Shown here piece after piece: positions 1 to 6,142 of a stretch of DNA of 7,020 bases; positions within the stretch are counted from its first letter, which is position 1, and each line of letters opens with the position of its first letter. The DNA lies in contig QYQI01000132.1 in the NCBI GenBank assembly GCA_007280825.1, forward strand, positions 1-7,020, written 5' to 3'. Source of the DNA: Ignavibacteriales bacterium (lineage in GTDB: Bacteria; Bacteroidota; Ignavibacteria; Ignavibacteriales; Melioribacteraceae). The translations under genes and the position numbers were made by a program. The notes beneath the pieces are model-generated. The model did no database searches. It saw only the letters and a list, made by a program, of their open reading frames with translations, and had not been told where the DNA came from.

Positions 1-997
1 ACTTTTTAATTTTTTCTGCGTAAGCCGGTAAGTTTCTGAGATGAGCTTCGACTTTTAGCATTGAACTCAATTCCTGTGTTGGAGAACCGCGATATTTTCC
101 CGGCTTTGAAATTGATTTCGAAACACCCGATTGAGCTGTTACAATTACGTTATCTGTTATTTCGATATGTCCTACAATTCCTACTTGACCGGCAAGAATA
201 CAATTTTTACCGATCGTAGTACTGCCGGCAATGCCAGTTTGAGATGCAATTGCAGTATGATCTCCAACAACAACATTGTGTGCAATCTGAACAAGGTTAT
301 CAATCTTAACACCTTTTTTTATTCTTGTTGAACCAAGCGCGGCACGGTCAATCGAAACATTTGAACCAAGCTCAACATCATCTTCAAGAACAACATTTCC
401 AATTTGCGGTACTTTTTGATAAACACCTTTTTCATCAGGAATATATCCGAAGCCATCAGAACCAATAACTGTATTTGAATGAATGATGACGTTGTTTCCA
501 ATTACACAATTTTCTCTTACAGAAACGTTTGGATAGATCAAACAATTAGAACCGACTTTTACATCTTCCATTAATACAGAGTTGTGATAGATAATTGAAT
601 TATCGCCGATGGTTGCACCAGCTTCAATGACAACATTTTTACCTACGGATACATTTTTACCAATTTTTACAGAATCATGTATTGAAGCGGTTTTATCTAT
701 TCCTTTAAGAGTTATTTTTGGCTGAAGGAATGTTATAATAATTTTTTGAAGAGCAACATTCGGGTTTTTAACTTCTATATAGTTGATATCAGTTCGTGTT
801 TTTTTGAATTCCGGACCGATAAGAACAGCCGATGCTTCAGTTGAATTTAAGAATTTTTCGTAGGCAGGCAGATAGAGAAAAGTTAAATCACCTTTTTTTG
901 CTTCTTCAATTTTAGCTATTCCGGTTAGCTCAATTTGAGGATTGCCAATAACAACGCCGCCGACTAAGTCGGCGGCTTCTTTCAATTTTATCTTCAT
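1..997 (-). CDS. lpxD: UDP-3-O-acylglucosamine N-acyltransferase LpxD (3' end cut by window edge)
   Basis: LpxD transfers a 3-hydroxyacyl chain from acyl-ACP to the 2-amino group of UDP-3-O-acyl-glucosamine, an early cytoplasmic step of lipid A synthesis. My translation from the ATG at 997 is open to the left edge, with 332 residues visible; E. coli LpxD has 341, so only a short C-terminal piece is missing. Residues 1-100 form the non-repeat uridine-binding domain (GDLTFLYLPAYEKFL at 37-50). Residues about 102-305 are hexapeptide repeats of a left-handed beta helix. The family hallmark IGSDGFGY is at 178-185. The catalytic His is H240 in QIAHNVVVG, and a second conserved His is H277 in GHIEI; these match E. 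coli H239 and H276. The start lies 8 nt after the upstream Skp gene. An in-frame ATG at 1009 overlaps that gene's stop as ATGA and would add MSFF; I prefer 997 because its N-terminus fits the family. lpxC/fabZ and lpxA may follow to the left (inference). Confidence 0.96.
   Translation of the reverse strand, partial: MKIKLKEAADLVGGVVIGNPQIELTGIAKIEEAKKGDLTFLYLPAYEKFLNSTEASAVLIGPEFKKTRTDINYIEVKNPNVALQKIIITFLQPKITLKGIDKTASIHDSVKIGKNVSVGKNVVIEAGATIGDNSIIYHNSVLMEDVKVGSNCLIYPNVSVRENCVIGNNVIIHSNTVIGSDGFGYIPDEKGVYQKVPQIGNVVLEDDVELGSNVSIDRAALGSTRIKKGVKIDNLVQIAHNVVVGDHTAIASQTGIAGSTTIGKNCILAGQVGIVGHIEITDNVIVTAQSGVSKSISKPGKYRGSPTQELSSMLKVEAHLRNLPAYAEKIKK
956..976. repeat. GC-rich perfect inverted repeat inside the lpxD start region
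   Basis: The arms GCCGCCGACT (956-965) and AGTCGGCGGC (967-976) are exact reverse complements around one central base at 966. In the lpxD mRNA this would fold into a 9-bp stem with a UUA triloop, beginning 21 nt after the A of the start codon. The repeat is coding: it spells Ala-Ala-Asp-Leu-Val-Gly-Gly, a normal LpxD N-terminal stretch, but with GCC, GAC, GTC and GGC codons that stand out against the AT-rich surroundings. The structure is plain in the sequence; any role in translation or transcription is unproven. Confidence 0.75.
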
Positions 998-1005
998 AAA
1001 AAAAC

Positions 1006-1521
1006 TCATTTAAGTTTTTCAATTACCAAGCTTGTAACATCATATTCTTCTTTTGCATAGAGAAAAATGATATCGCCGCTTCTATCAAAAATAAAATCGT
1101 AATCTTTTTCTTTTGCAACTTGTTGAATAGCAGTAAAAATTCTATTCTGAATCGGCTTCATTAATTCTTCCTGTTTCTGGAAGAGTTCGCCTTTAACACC
1201 AAATTTATCCTGCCTGTATTTGGAAGATTGGTTTTCCAAAGTAACTAATTCTTTTTCTATCTCAGCGCGTTTTTGCTCACTAAGAATAAGTTTTCGTTTA
1301 TCGTAACCATCATACTTGGTTTTCCAATCTCTTTCCATTTTGGAAAGTTCTTCCTGCCAATCTTTAATTATTGCATCAAGTTTTTTCTGTGCATCTTGAG
1401 CTTCAGGAAGTTGTTTCATAATTGTATCACTATCAACATAACCAATCTTTGGTTGACTGTAAAGTTTACCTGATGATACAACTGATAGAATTACGAATAA
1501 AATTAATTCAAGTTTTTTCAT
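1006..1521 (-). CDS. skp: Skp/OmpH-family periplasmic chaperone, second tandem copy
   Basis: This 171-aa secreted protein belongs to the Skp/OmpH family, trimeric periplasmic chaperones that hold unfolded outer-membrane proteins on the way to BamA. Residues 1-22 are a signal peptide (MKK, hydrophobic core LILFVILSVV, likely cleavage before Q23). The family start motif follows as KIGYVDSDTIMKQLPEA (25-41). A long charged helical region at about 42-135, rich in K, E and Q, fits the coiled-coil tentacles. The C-terminal strand region contains YDFIFDRSGD (141-150). The usual family length is about 160-180 aa. It starts 16 nt after the first Skp gene stops; GGA in the gap is a weak ribosome site. 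Its TGA overlaps an alternative lpxD ATG. It is collinear with the preceding gene but clearly diverged, so the copies are old paralogues. Which copy is the functional equivalent of E. coli Skp cannot be told from sequence. Confidence 0.9.
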   Translation of the reverse strand: MKKLELILFVILSVVSSGKLYSQPKIGYVDSDTIMKQLPEAQDAQKKLDAIIKDWQEELSKMERDWKTKYDGYDKRKLILSEQKRAEIEKELVTLENQSSKYRQDKFGVKGELFQKQEELMKPIQNRIFTAIQQVAKEKDYDFIFDRSGDIIFLYAKEEYDVTSLVIEKLK

Positions 1522-1537
1522 GATTTATTTCCGGTAA

Positions 1538-2080
1538 TTATTTTTTACCTCTTTTAAGATAATCAAGAACTTTATAAGTAATATCAAATTCAGGATCAGC
1601 TTTTACAAGAACTCCATCTAATGCTTTGTCAAAAACAAATTGCATTCCTAAATCTTTAGAGATTTCGTCTATTGCTTTGTAAATTTTTTCTTTAACAGGC
1701 GCTAATAATTGTTCTTGTTTTTGATAAAGTTCGCCATTTGGTTGAGCAAATTTTGCTTGATTAAACTGTGTATATTTTTGTTCTTTTTCTGCTAATTTCT
1801 GCTGAACTTTTTGTAATTCTTCTTTTTTCATTGTCTCAGCTTGTTTTTGATTATCAGCAAGAAATTTTTGATAATCAGTCTGCATACTGTCCAGATCTTT
1901 TCTCCATTTTGATACCATGCCCTCAATATCTGCCTTAGCTTTTATAGCTTCCGGTAATTGAGCAAGTATAACCTGTGAATCAACCCAGCCAAGTTTCAAT
2001 GTGGTTGTTTGAGCTTGTTGTGTCTGTGCAAATGCAGAGACAGTAAAGATAATAAGTACAAATAAAATAGATTTTTTCAC
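1538..2080 (-). CDS. skp: Skp/OmpH-family periplasmic chaperone, first tandem copy (GTG start)
   Basis: This is a Skp/OmpH-family chaperone for outer-membrane proteins in transit through the periplasm. I place the start at the GTG at 2080, giving 180 aa. AGAGG sits 5 nt upstream, and the N-terminus becomes a clean signal peptide (MKKSILFVLIIFTVSAFA, cleavage before Q19). The open frame continues upstream to an ATG at 2137, but that start would overlap bamA by 37 nt and put 19 charged, non-signal residues in front. The mature protein has the family motif LKLGWVDSQVILAQLPEA (28-45), then a Lys/Gln/Glu-rich helical hairpin (about 48-140). The shared GELYQKQE (116-123) and FVFDKALDG (148-156) follow. 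It lies 20 nt after bamA and 16 nt before the second copy, consistent with co-expression of insertase and chaperones. Function is assigned by family and by location next to bamA. Confidence 0.92.
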   Translation of the reverse strand: MKKSILFVLIIFTVSAFAQTQQAQTTTLKLGWVDSQVILAQLPEAIKAKADIEGMVSKWRKDLDSMQTDYQKFLADNQKQAETMKKEELQKVQQKLAEKEQKYTQFNQAKFAQPNGELYQKQEQLLAPVKEKIYKAIDEISKDLGMQFVFDKALDGVLVKADPEFDITYKVLDYLKRGKK

Positions 2081-2090
2081 GTTAACCTCT
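2081..2090 (-). promoter_or_regulatory. Shine-Dalgarno site fixing the GTG start of the first Skp gene
   Basis: Read on the minus strand, AGAGG (2090-2086) is followed by a 5-nt spacer and GTG (2080). The site lies in the 20-nt gap after the bamA stop. It decides between the GTG start and the longer ATG at 2137 inside bamA. Confidence 0.75.
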
Positions 2091-2100
2091 GATAATGTTT

Positions 2101-4602
2101 TTAAAAACCTTTTCCAAATTGAAAATGGAACATCCATTGCGGATCTTTTCCGTCAACACTTCTTCTGTCAAATCCGTAACCGTAATCGAAACCGATTAAC
2201 CCGATCGGATTCAATAAAATTCTTGCACCTATACCAACCGAGCGTTTCAAATCAAATAAGTCAGTATGTTTTATATCCACATAAACGTTACCTGCTTCTG
2301 CAAATGCAAGTAAATAAATCGGAATCGGCTCCAATGCCAAAGCCACTCTAAACTCCGAAGTAAATTTTGCCATCACACTACTTCCTCTTACATTATTTGT
2401 TACAGGGTCTCTCAATCCTAAACTTCGATCTTCATAACCTCGTAAAGAAGTAGTAGCAATTATTAATCCGCTGCCTCCCATATAGAAATATTCAAACGGT
2501 TGTATAGGAGTTCCATCTTTTAACACCCCAATATAACCGAGATCAGCGGAAGTGTAAAGTACAAATCTATTAGAATTAAAAATTGATTTATACCATTCGG
2601 ATTTAAAATCCATCTTAAAATAATCTACGTTACCGGGTAAAAATGGTCCGCCGGTTAATTCACCGCTTAACGAAAACTTTGAACCTCGGGAAGGGAAGAT
2701 AGGATTATCAATGTCTGTTCTGGAAATTGTTGTACCAATTGAATATTGTCTGGTTAATCCTGTTGGATAATATCCTGCACCATCAATTACGTCGTTATAC
2801 TGAAAACGGAGAGTTCCCATAAGATAGAAAAAATCATCCGGCCAGGTTAATCTTCTTCCGACTCTAAAAGTTATACCTGATTGCTGCAAATCGTAAACAT
2901 ATTTTTGCCGTGTATCAAAAAGATCAAAGCCAAGTGATGTTGGTGTATCCATAAACCAAGGTTCTGTAAAACCTAGAGAGAATGTTCTGTAAAAATTTCC
3001 AACACCAAATTGCCAGTTAAAATTTAATACTTGTCCACCACCCATTTGAAATGGTTCTGCTATAGAAAAGTTTGTTAAAGTAAAACCAACAGCGCCACTG
3101 AATCCAAACGCTCCGCTGTAACCAATTGAAGCATTCAGATAATCGCTTGATTTTTCTTCTACTTTATAAATGATATTGACCGTACTATCATTGTAAGGGC
3201 GGTAGTCCACTCCGGTTTTATAAAGCTGTTCTACATTGAAATATTGAAGATTTGAAAGTTGCTGGATACTTCTTAAAATATATCCGCGGCTGAAGTAACT
3301 TCCGGGGATTGTATATAATTCCCGGCGTATTACTTTATCTTTTGTTTTATCATTTCCGGTAATATCAACTTTGCCAATTTTAAATCGGTTTCCTTCATTA
3401 ACTTTTATTCTGATATCAACAGAATCTTTAGCAGATTTTTCTTCTTTAGCATCAAGTTGAAAGCCAAGATATCCGGTATCTTGATAGATTGATGATACGT
3501 CAGTTTGTTTTTCATTGTAATGTAAATTCTGATTGAATTTTTCGTAATCAAAAATATCACCTTTTTTAAAATCCAATCTGGCATTTAATTCTTCACTTGG
3601 ATAAACCGAATTTCCCTCCCAAATAACATTACGTACTTTGTATTGATCACCTTCATATACATCAACTATCACATCAATATGTTTTTTGTCTTCAGAAAAA
3701 ACGAGACTATCGCGGAGAACTACAAAATCTCGGTAACCTTTTTTTCTATAAAACTTAGTGATTAATTCTTTATCTTTTTCAAACTTATCACGCTTAAATT
3801 TCGGTGAGGTCCAAAATTTCCACCAGGCTGATTCTTTTGTATCATCAAATTCACCACGCAGCGTTCCATTATCAAATGCATTGTTACCTTTAAAAATAAT
3901 ATGCCGAATTTTTATCTCATCACCTTCTTTTATATCAAGCAATACAATTGTACGTTCTTTAATTCTATTTACCGAATTTATAGATGAAGTTTTATCAATT
4001 TCATAAGTGGTTTTCAGTTCTTTGGAAAGATCTTTTTCATCCCGCCATGTAACTGTTATCTCTTTTTTAGAAGTGTCTGCTTGAAAGAAAGTATAGTTAT
4101 GCGGTGTAATTGTAGCGTTTAAATACCCATCTTCTTCATATAAAGATTTTATCTTATTTGTTATGCGAACAATTTCATTCGGTTTTAATGTTTGTCCGCG
4201 GACAATAGAAATCTTTTTGTTGATGTTATCATCGCTTAACTCGTCGTTACCCTTTAAAACAAATTTTTCAAGTCGCGGAAACTCTTTAATATTTATTTGA
4301 AGAAAAATTCCGTTATCAATTTTCTTTTCGATAATAATTTCAGCATCCTGAAAAATTCCCAAATTCCAAATTCTTTTTATTGCACTATTTGTTTGATCGC
4401 CAGGAATGCTAATTTCATCACCAATTTTCAAACCTGTATTGGCAATGATAGTAGCAGCATCGGCGGATTTATTTCCAACGACAGAAATGCCGAGGATTTT
4501 ATAATTAACCTTTTGGGTCTGAGCATTAACTTGTACTAATGAAATTATCAATAAAATAATTAGACTTAGTACTTGCTGCTTACTTGGAGTGTGTTTTAAC
4601 AT
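2101..4602 (-). CDS. bamA: Outer-membrane protein assembly factor BamA (Omp85 family)
   Basis: BamA is the essential outer-membrane insertase that receives beta-barrel proteins through periplasmic POTRA domains and folds them into the membrane. The 833-aa product begins with a signal peptide (basic start, hydrophobic core at about 11-22, cleavage near VNA-Q28). Five POTRA-like repeats follow at roughly 33-107, 108-226, 228-318, 319-404 and 405-484. They are recognisable by recurring GN motifs (VVGNKS 41-46, LKGNDE 116-121, FKGNNAF 237-243, WEGNSVY 328-334, ITGNDK 414-419). The C-terminal Omp85 barrel runs from about 485 to 833. It carries the conserved L6-loop motif as SLRGYEDRSLG (719-729; RGY at 721-723) and ends in Phe, the usual barrel-end signal. 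E. coli BamA is about 810 aa, so this is full length. The ATG lies inside the end of uppS (23-nt overlap) with only a weak A-rich ribosome site, suggesting translational coupling. Two Skp-type chaperone genes follow directly. Confidence 0.97.
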   Translation of the reverse strand: MLKHTPSKQQVLSLIILLIISLVQVNAQTQKVNYKILGISVVGNKSADAATIIANTGLKIGDEISIPGDQTNSAIKRIWNLGIFQDAEIIIEKKIDNGIFLQINIKEFPRLEKFVLKGNDELSDDNINKKISIVRGQTLKPNEIVRITNKIKSLYEEDGYLNATITPHNYTFFQADTSKKEITVTWRDEKDLSKELKTTYEIDKTSSINSVNRIKERTIVLLDIKEGDEIKIRHIIFKGNNAFDNGTLRGEFDDTKESAWWKFWTSPKFKRDKFEKDKELITKFYRKKGYRDFVVLRDSLVFSEDKKHIDVIVDVYEGDQYKVRNVIWEGNSVYPSEELNARLDFKKGDIFDYEKFNQNLHYNEKQTDVSSIYQDTGYLGFQLDAKEEKSAKDSVDIRIKVNEGNRFKIGKVDITGNDKTKDKVIRRELYTIPGSYFSRGYILRSIQQLSNLQYFNVEQLYKTGVDYRPYNDSTVNIIYKVEEKSSDYLNASIGYSGAFGFSGAVGFTLTNFSIAEPFQMGGGQVLNFNWQFGVGNFYRTFSLGFTEPWFMDTPTSLGFDLFDTRQKYVYDLQQSGITFRVGRRLTWPDDFFYLMGTLRFQYNDVIDGAGYYPTGLTRQYSIGTTISRTDIDNPIFPSRGSKFSLSGELTGGPFLPGNVDYFKMDFKSEWYKSIFNSNRFVLYTSADLGYIGVLKDGTPIQPFEYFYMGGSGLIIATTSLRGYEDRSLGLRDPVTNNVRGSSVMAKFTSEFRVALALEPIPIYLLAFAEAGNVYVDIKHTDLFDLKRSVGIGARILLNPIGLIGFDYGYGFDRRSVDGKDPQWMFHFQFGKGF

Positions 4603-5392
4603 TCTGAACTTTTTTGTAGTTGGTCAATAATTGTTCGCTAACTAATCCGAATCTTCTTTCTCTTTTCTGGTAATCCTTTACAGCTTCCAATAAATGTTTA
4701 CAACGGAATTCAGGCCATAAAATATCGGACACAAAAATTTCTGAATAAGCAATTTGCCATAAGAGAAAGTTGCTTATTCTAAATTCACCACCGCTTCTTA
4801 TCAATAAATCCGGGTCTTGCATTCCGGAAGTAGTTAGAAATTGAGAAATTGTTTCTTCACTTATTCCTTCAATTTTTAATTTACCTTTAATCGTTGCATC
4901 GGTTATATGTTTAACTGCCTCAACAAGTTCCCATCTTCCGCTGTAACTCAAAGCAAGATTTAGTATCATTTTTGAATTGCCGGCAGTTTTTTCTAAAGCA
5001 GCTTGTAATTCTTTTTGAACAATTGTCGGCAATGACTTGGTATCGCCAATCGTTGTTAACCTAATATTATTTGTGTTGAGTTCATCAGTTTCATTTTGAA
5101 GACTTTTTACAATCAAACGCATTAAAGTGGAGACTTCATCTTTCGGTCTTTTCCAATTTTCAGTAGAAAAAGTATAAAGGGTAAGAGTTTTAACGCCAAG
5201 TCCAACGCAAGTCTCAACGGTTTCGCGTACAGAATCAACTCCTCTTTTATGTCCGGCAACGCGTGGAAGACTGTGTTTCTTAGCCCATCTGCCATTGCCA
5301 TCCATTATTATTGCAATGTGCTGAGGGATATTTCCTTTTGCTTTAACTTCTTCGATTAATTTCTTGTCGGTCGTGCTAAGTTTTATAGCCAA
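4580..5392 (-). CDS. uppS: Undecaprenyl diphosphate synthase (cis-prenyltransferase, TTG start)
   Basis: UppS adds cis-isoprene units to farnesyl diphosphate to make C55 undecaprenyl diphosphate, the carrier for peptidoglycan and surface polysaccharide units. The 270-aa protein has all the family signatures. HIAIIMDGNGRWAKK (25-39) contains the catalytic/magnesium Asp D31. LTLYTFSTENWKRP (70-83) and IRLTTIGD (110-117) follow. PDLLIRSGGEFRISNFLLWQ (194-213), with the Arg/Ser residues that bind the diphosphate, and RERRFG (244-249) close the set. E. coli UppS is 253 aa. The start must be the TTG at 5392: an in-frame TGA lies four codons upstream, none of the codons between is a start, and the next Met (M30) is inside the active-site motif. 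GGTGA at 5406-5402 is a plausible ribosome site. The gene is first in the envelope cluster behind its own promoter and overlaps bamA by 23 nt. The cdsA and rseP genes that separate uppS from bamA in E. coli are absent here. Confidence 0.97.
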   Translation of the reverse strand: MAIKLSTTDKKLIEEVKAKGNIPQHIAIIMDGNGRWAKKHSLPRVAGHKRGVDSVRETVETCVGLGVKTLTLYTFSTENWKRPKDEVSTLMRLIVKSLQNETDELNTNNIRLTTIGDTKSLPTIVQKELQAALEKTAGNSKMILNLALSYSGRWELVEAVKHITDATIKGKLKIEGISEETISQFLTTSGMQDPDLLIRSGGEFRISNFLLWQIAYSEIFVSDILWPEFRCKHLLEAVKDYQKRERRFGLVSEQLLTNYKKVQNVKTHSK

Positions 5393-5401
5393 CTTAACTT
5401 T

Positions 5402-5409
5402 TCACCCTC
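5402..5409 (-). promoter_or_regulatory. Ribosome binding site for the uppS TTG start
   Basis: On the minus strand GAGGGTGA (5409-5402) precedes the TTG start. Its GGTGA part matches the extended anti-Shine-Dalgarno complement and leaves a 9-nt spacer. It supports the unusual start codon. Confidence 0.55.
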
Positions 5410-5424
5410 GAATTTTAGCCCGAA

Positions 5425-5453
5425 AAAATAGTTCGCATGGAGGTAAATGTCAA
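5425..5453 (-). promoter_or_regulatory. Sigma-70-like promoter for the uppS-bamA-skp-skp-lpxD cluster
   Basis: On the minus strand there is a perfect TTGACA -35 hexamer (5453-5448), a 17-nt spacer, and TATTTT (5430-5425) as the -10 hexamer. It lies in the only sizeable gap (88 nt) between the regulatory genes and the envelope genes. Transcription would begin near 5418, giving a leader of about 25 nt before the uppS TTG. The pattern is seen directly; activity is inferred. No terminator-like hairpin was seen between the upstream gene and this promoter, so some read-through is possible. Confidence 0.65.
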
Positions 5454-5480
5454 GATTAATACGCCAAGAGTAAATTATGT

Positions 5481-5870
5481 TTAATTTGCTTTTGTTTCAG
5501 GAAGAGTAACAATCTTTATATGTTTTTGAGTTTCTTCGTTGAGTGATGATATCAAAAGAGATGCTTTAACTAAAGAGTTGTTGGGAACACCGAGGAATAA
5601 AGTAATTTTATTCTGTGGAAAACGTGCATTATAGTTTGCAAGAAAATCCAGCTTACTTAAAAAAGAATGTTCATTCAATTCTTCTTCGGAGACTGTTAAT
5701 CCTATAGCAATTTTCTTTTTATATTTTGCTACAGCATCTACTTCATAGTTGCCAATCATTGGAGGTGCAGGTAAATATTTACCAAACTTTCGGCTCAATG
5801 TTAAATAACCATGCTGCCACAAGTGGTCAATCAAATAATCAACTTTTTCTCTTTTTAATTTTGGTTTCAT
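5481..5870 (-). CDS. Hypothetical 129-aa protein, possible degenerate PD-(D/E)XK-like fold
   Basis: I do not recognise this protein with confidence. It is 129 aa, soluble in appearance, with no signal peptide or membrane segment. The layout looks like alpha-beta-beta-beta-alpha-beta. A basic N-terminal helix (KREKVDYLIDHLWQHGYL, 6-23) is followed by IGNYEVDAVAKYKKKIAIGLTV (39-60), a helix around SKLDFLANY (72-80), and a strand KITLFLGVP (88-96). The 39-60 stretch resembles the PD-(D/E)XK nuclease core, in which an Asp (here D45) precedes a Glu-X-Lys. The Glu-X-Lys is missing here (IAIGLTV instead), so if the fold is right the protein is probably inactive as a nuclease. The ATG is 7 nt after the WYL-like gene and has no visible Shine-Dalgarno site, so it probably depends on translation of that gene. 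It ends 88 nt before uppS. Coding status is supported by length and tight packing. Confidence 0.75.
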   Translation of the reverse strand: MKPKLKREKVDYLIDHLWQHGYLTLSRKFGKYLPAPPMIGNYEVDAVAKYKKKIAIGLTVSEEELNEHSFLSKLDFLANYNARFPQNKITLFLGVPNNSLVKASLLISSLNEETQKHIKIVTLPETKAN

Positions 5871-5877
5871 ATTTTTT

Positions 5878-6126
5878 TTAATTAAAGCTTGGGATTATTG
5901 GTATTACCGGAGAAAATTTTTCATAAACAAATACTTTGATATTACACATCTTATCGTACTCGAATATTTTAATCTCATTTGTATTACCAATTTTTCCGTA
6001 CAAAACTTTCTTACCAGTTTTATTCCTGCTGATATAATAAGGTTCCAGAATAACTTCTTGAAAATTGTATAAAAATTTTACTCTGTTTCTGTTAATTATT
6101 GCTCTCATGAATAAAAATGATTTCAT
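5878..6126 (-). CDS. Small stand-alone WYL-domain-like protein (82 aa)
   Basis: The product is 82 aa from the ATG at 6126, chosen because AAGGAGG lies 5 nt upstream. A longer frame reaches an ATG at 6168 inside lexA, but the Shine-Dalgarno site makes that unlikely. The pattern resembles the WYL fold: a start helix with basic residues (AIINRNRVKFLYN, 9-21), then VILEPYYIS (25-33) matching the usual strand plus Glu-Pro turn. A glycine turn and strand follow (TGKKVLYGKIG, 37-47), then EIKIFEYDKMCNIKV (51-65), like the family's phenylalanine/Asp-Arg segment, and a Pro-rich tail. WYL domains often sense ligands, including nucleic acid, in transcription factors and phage-defence regulators; here no DNA-binding domain is attached. 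The match is by pattern only. It follows lexA by 16 nt and is probably co-transcribed. A regulator or accessory role in the DNA-damage response is possible but unproven. Confidence 0.78.
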   Translation of the reverse strand: MKSFLFMRAIINRNRVKFLYNFQEVILEPYYISRNKTGKKVLYGKIGNTNEIKIFEYDKMCNIKVFVYEKFSPVIPIIPSFN

Positions 6127-6131
6127 TTTAT

Positions 6132-6138
6132 CCTCCTT
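6132..6138 (-). promoter_or_regulatory. Strong Shine-Dalgarno site for the WYL-like gene
   Basis: AAGGAGG on the minus strand (6138-6132) is a full-strength ribosome site with a 5-nt spacer to the ATG at 6126. It lies entirely within the 16-nt gap after the lexA stop. It is the best such site in the window and rules against the longer start at 6168. Confidence 0.88.
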
Positions 6139-6142
6139 CAAA

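Noticed and set aside
319..501. Open frame of 60 codons on the minus strand
   Set aside because: It is an out-of-frame shadow inside lpxD, whose own frame is open through the region and matches the family throughout.
3302..3325. Imperfect 9-bp stem with 6-nt loop (CCGGGGATT / AATTCCCGG)
   Set aside because: It is within bamA coding sequence, has a mismatch, and has no following T-run; probably chance.
3758..4006. Open frame of 82 codons on the plus strand
   Set aside because: It is antisense to the POTRA region of bamA, has no ribosome site, and shows no recognisable pattern.
4192..4205. Perfect 14-bp palindrome TTGTCCGCGGACAA
   Set aside because: It lies inside bamA coding sequence, and a 14-bp palindrome is expected about once in two windows of this size by chance.
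5440..5474. Plus-strand GGAGGT followed by an ATG (5447) and a short frame
   Set aside because: The frame ends after eight codons, the spacer is too short, and the bases belong to the uppS promoter spacer and -35 region.
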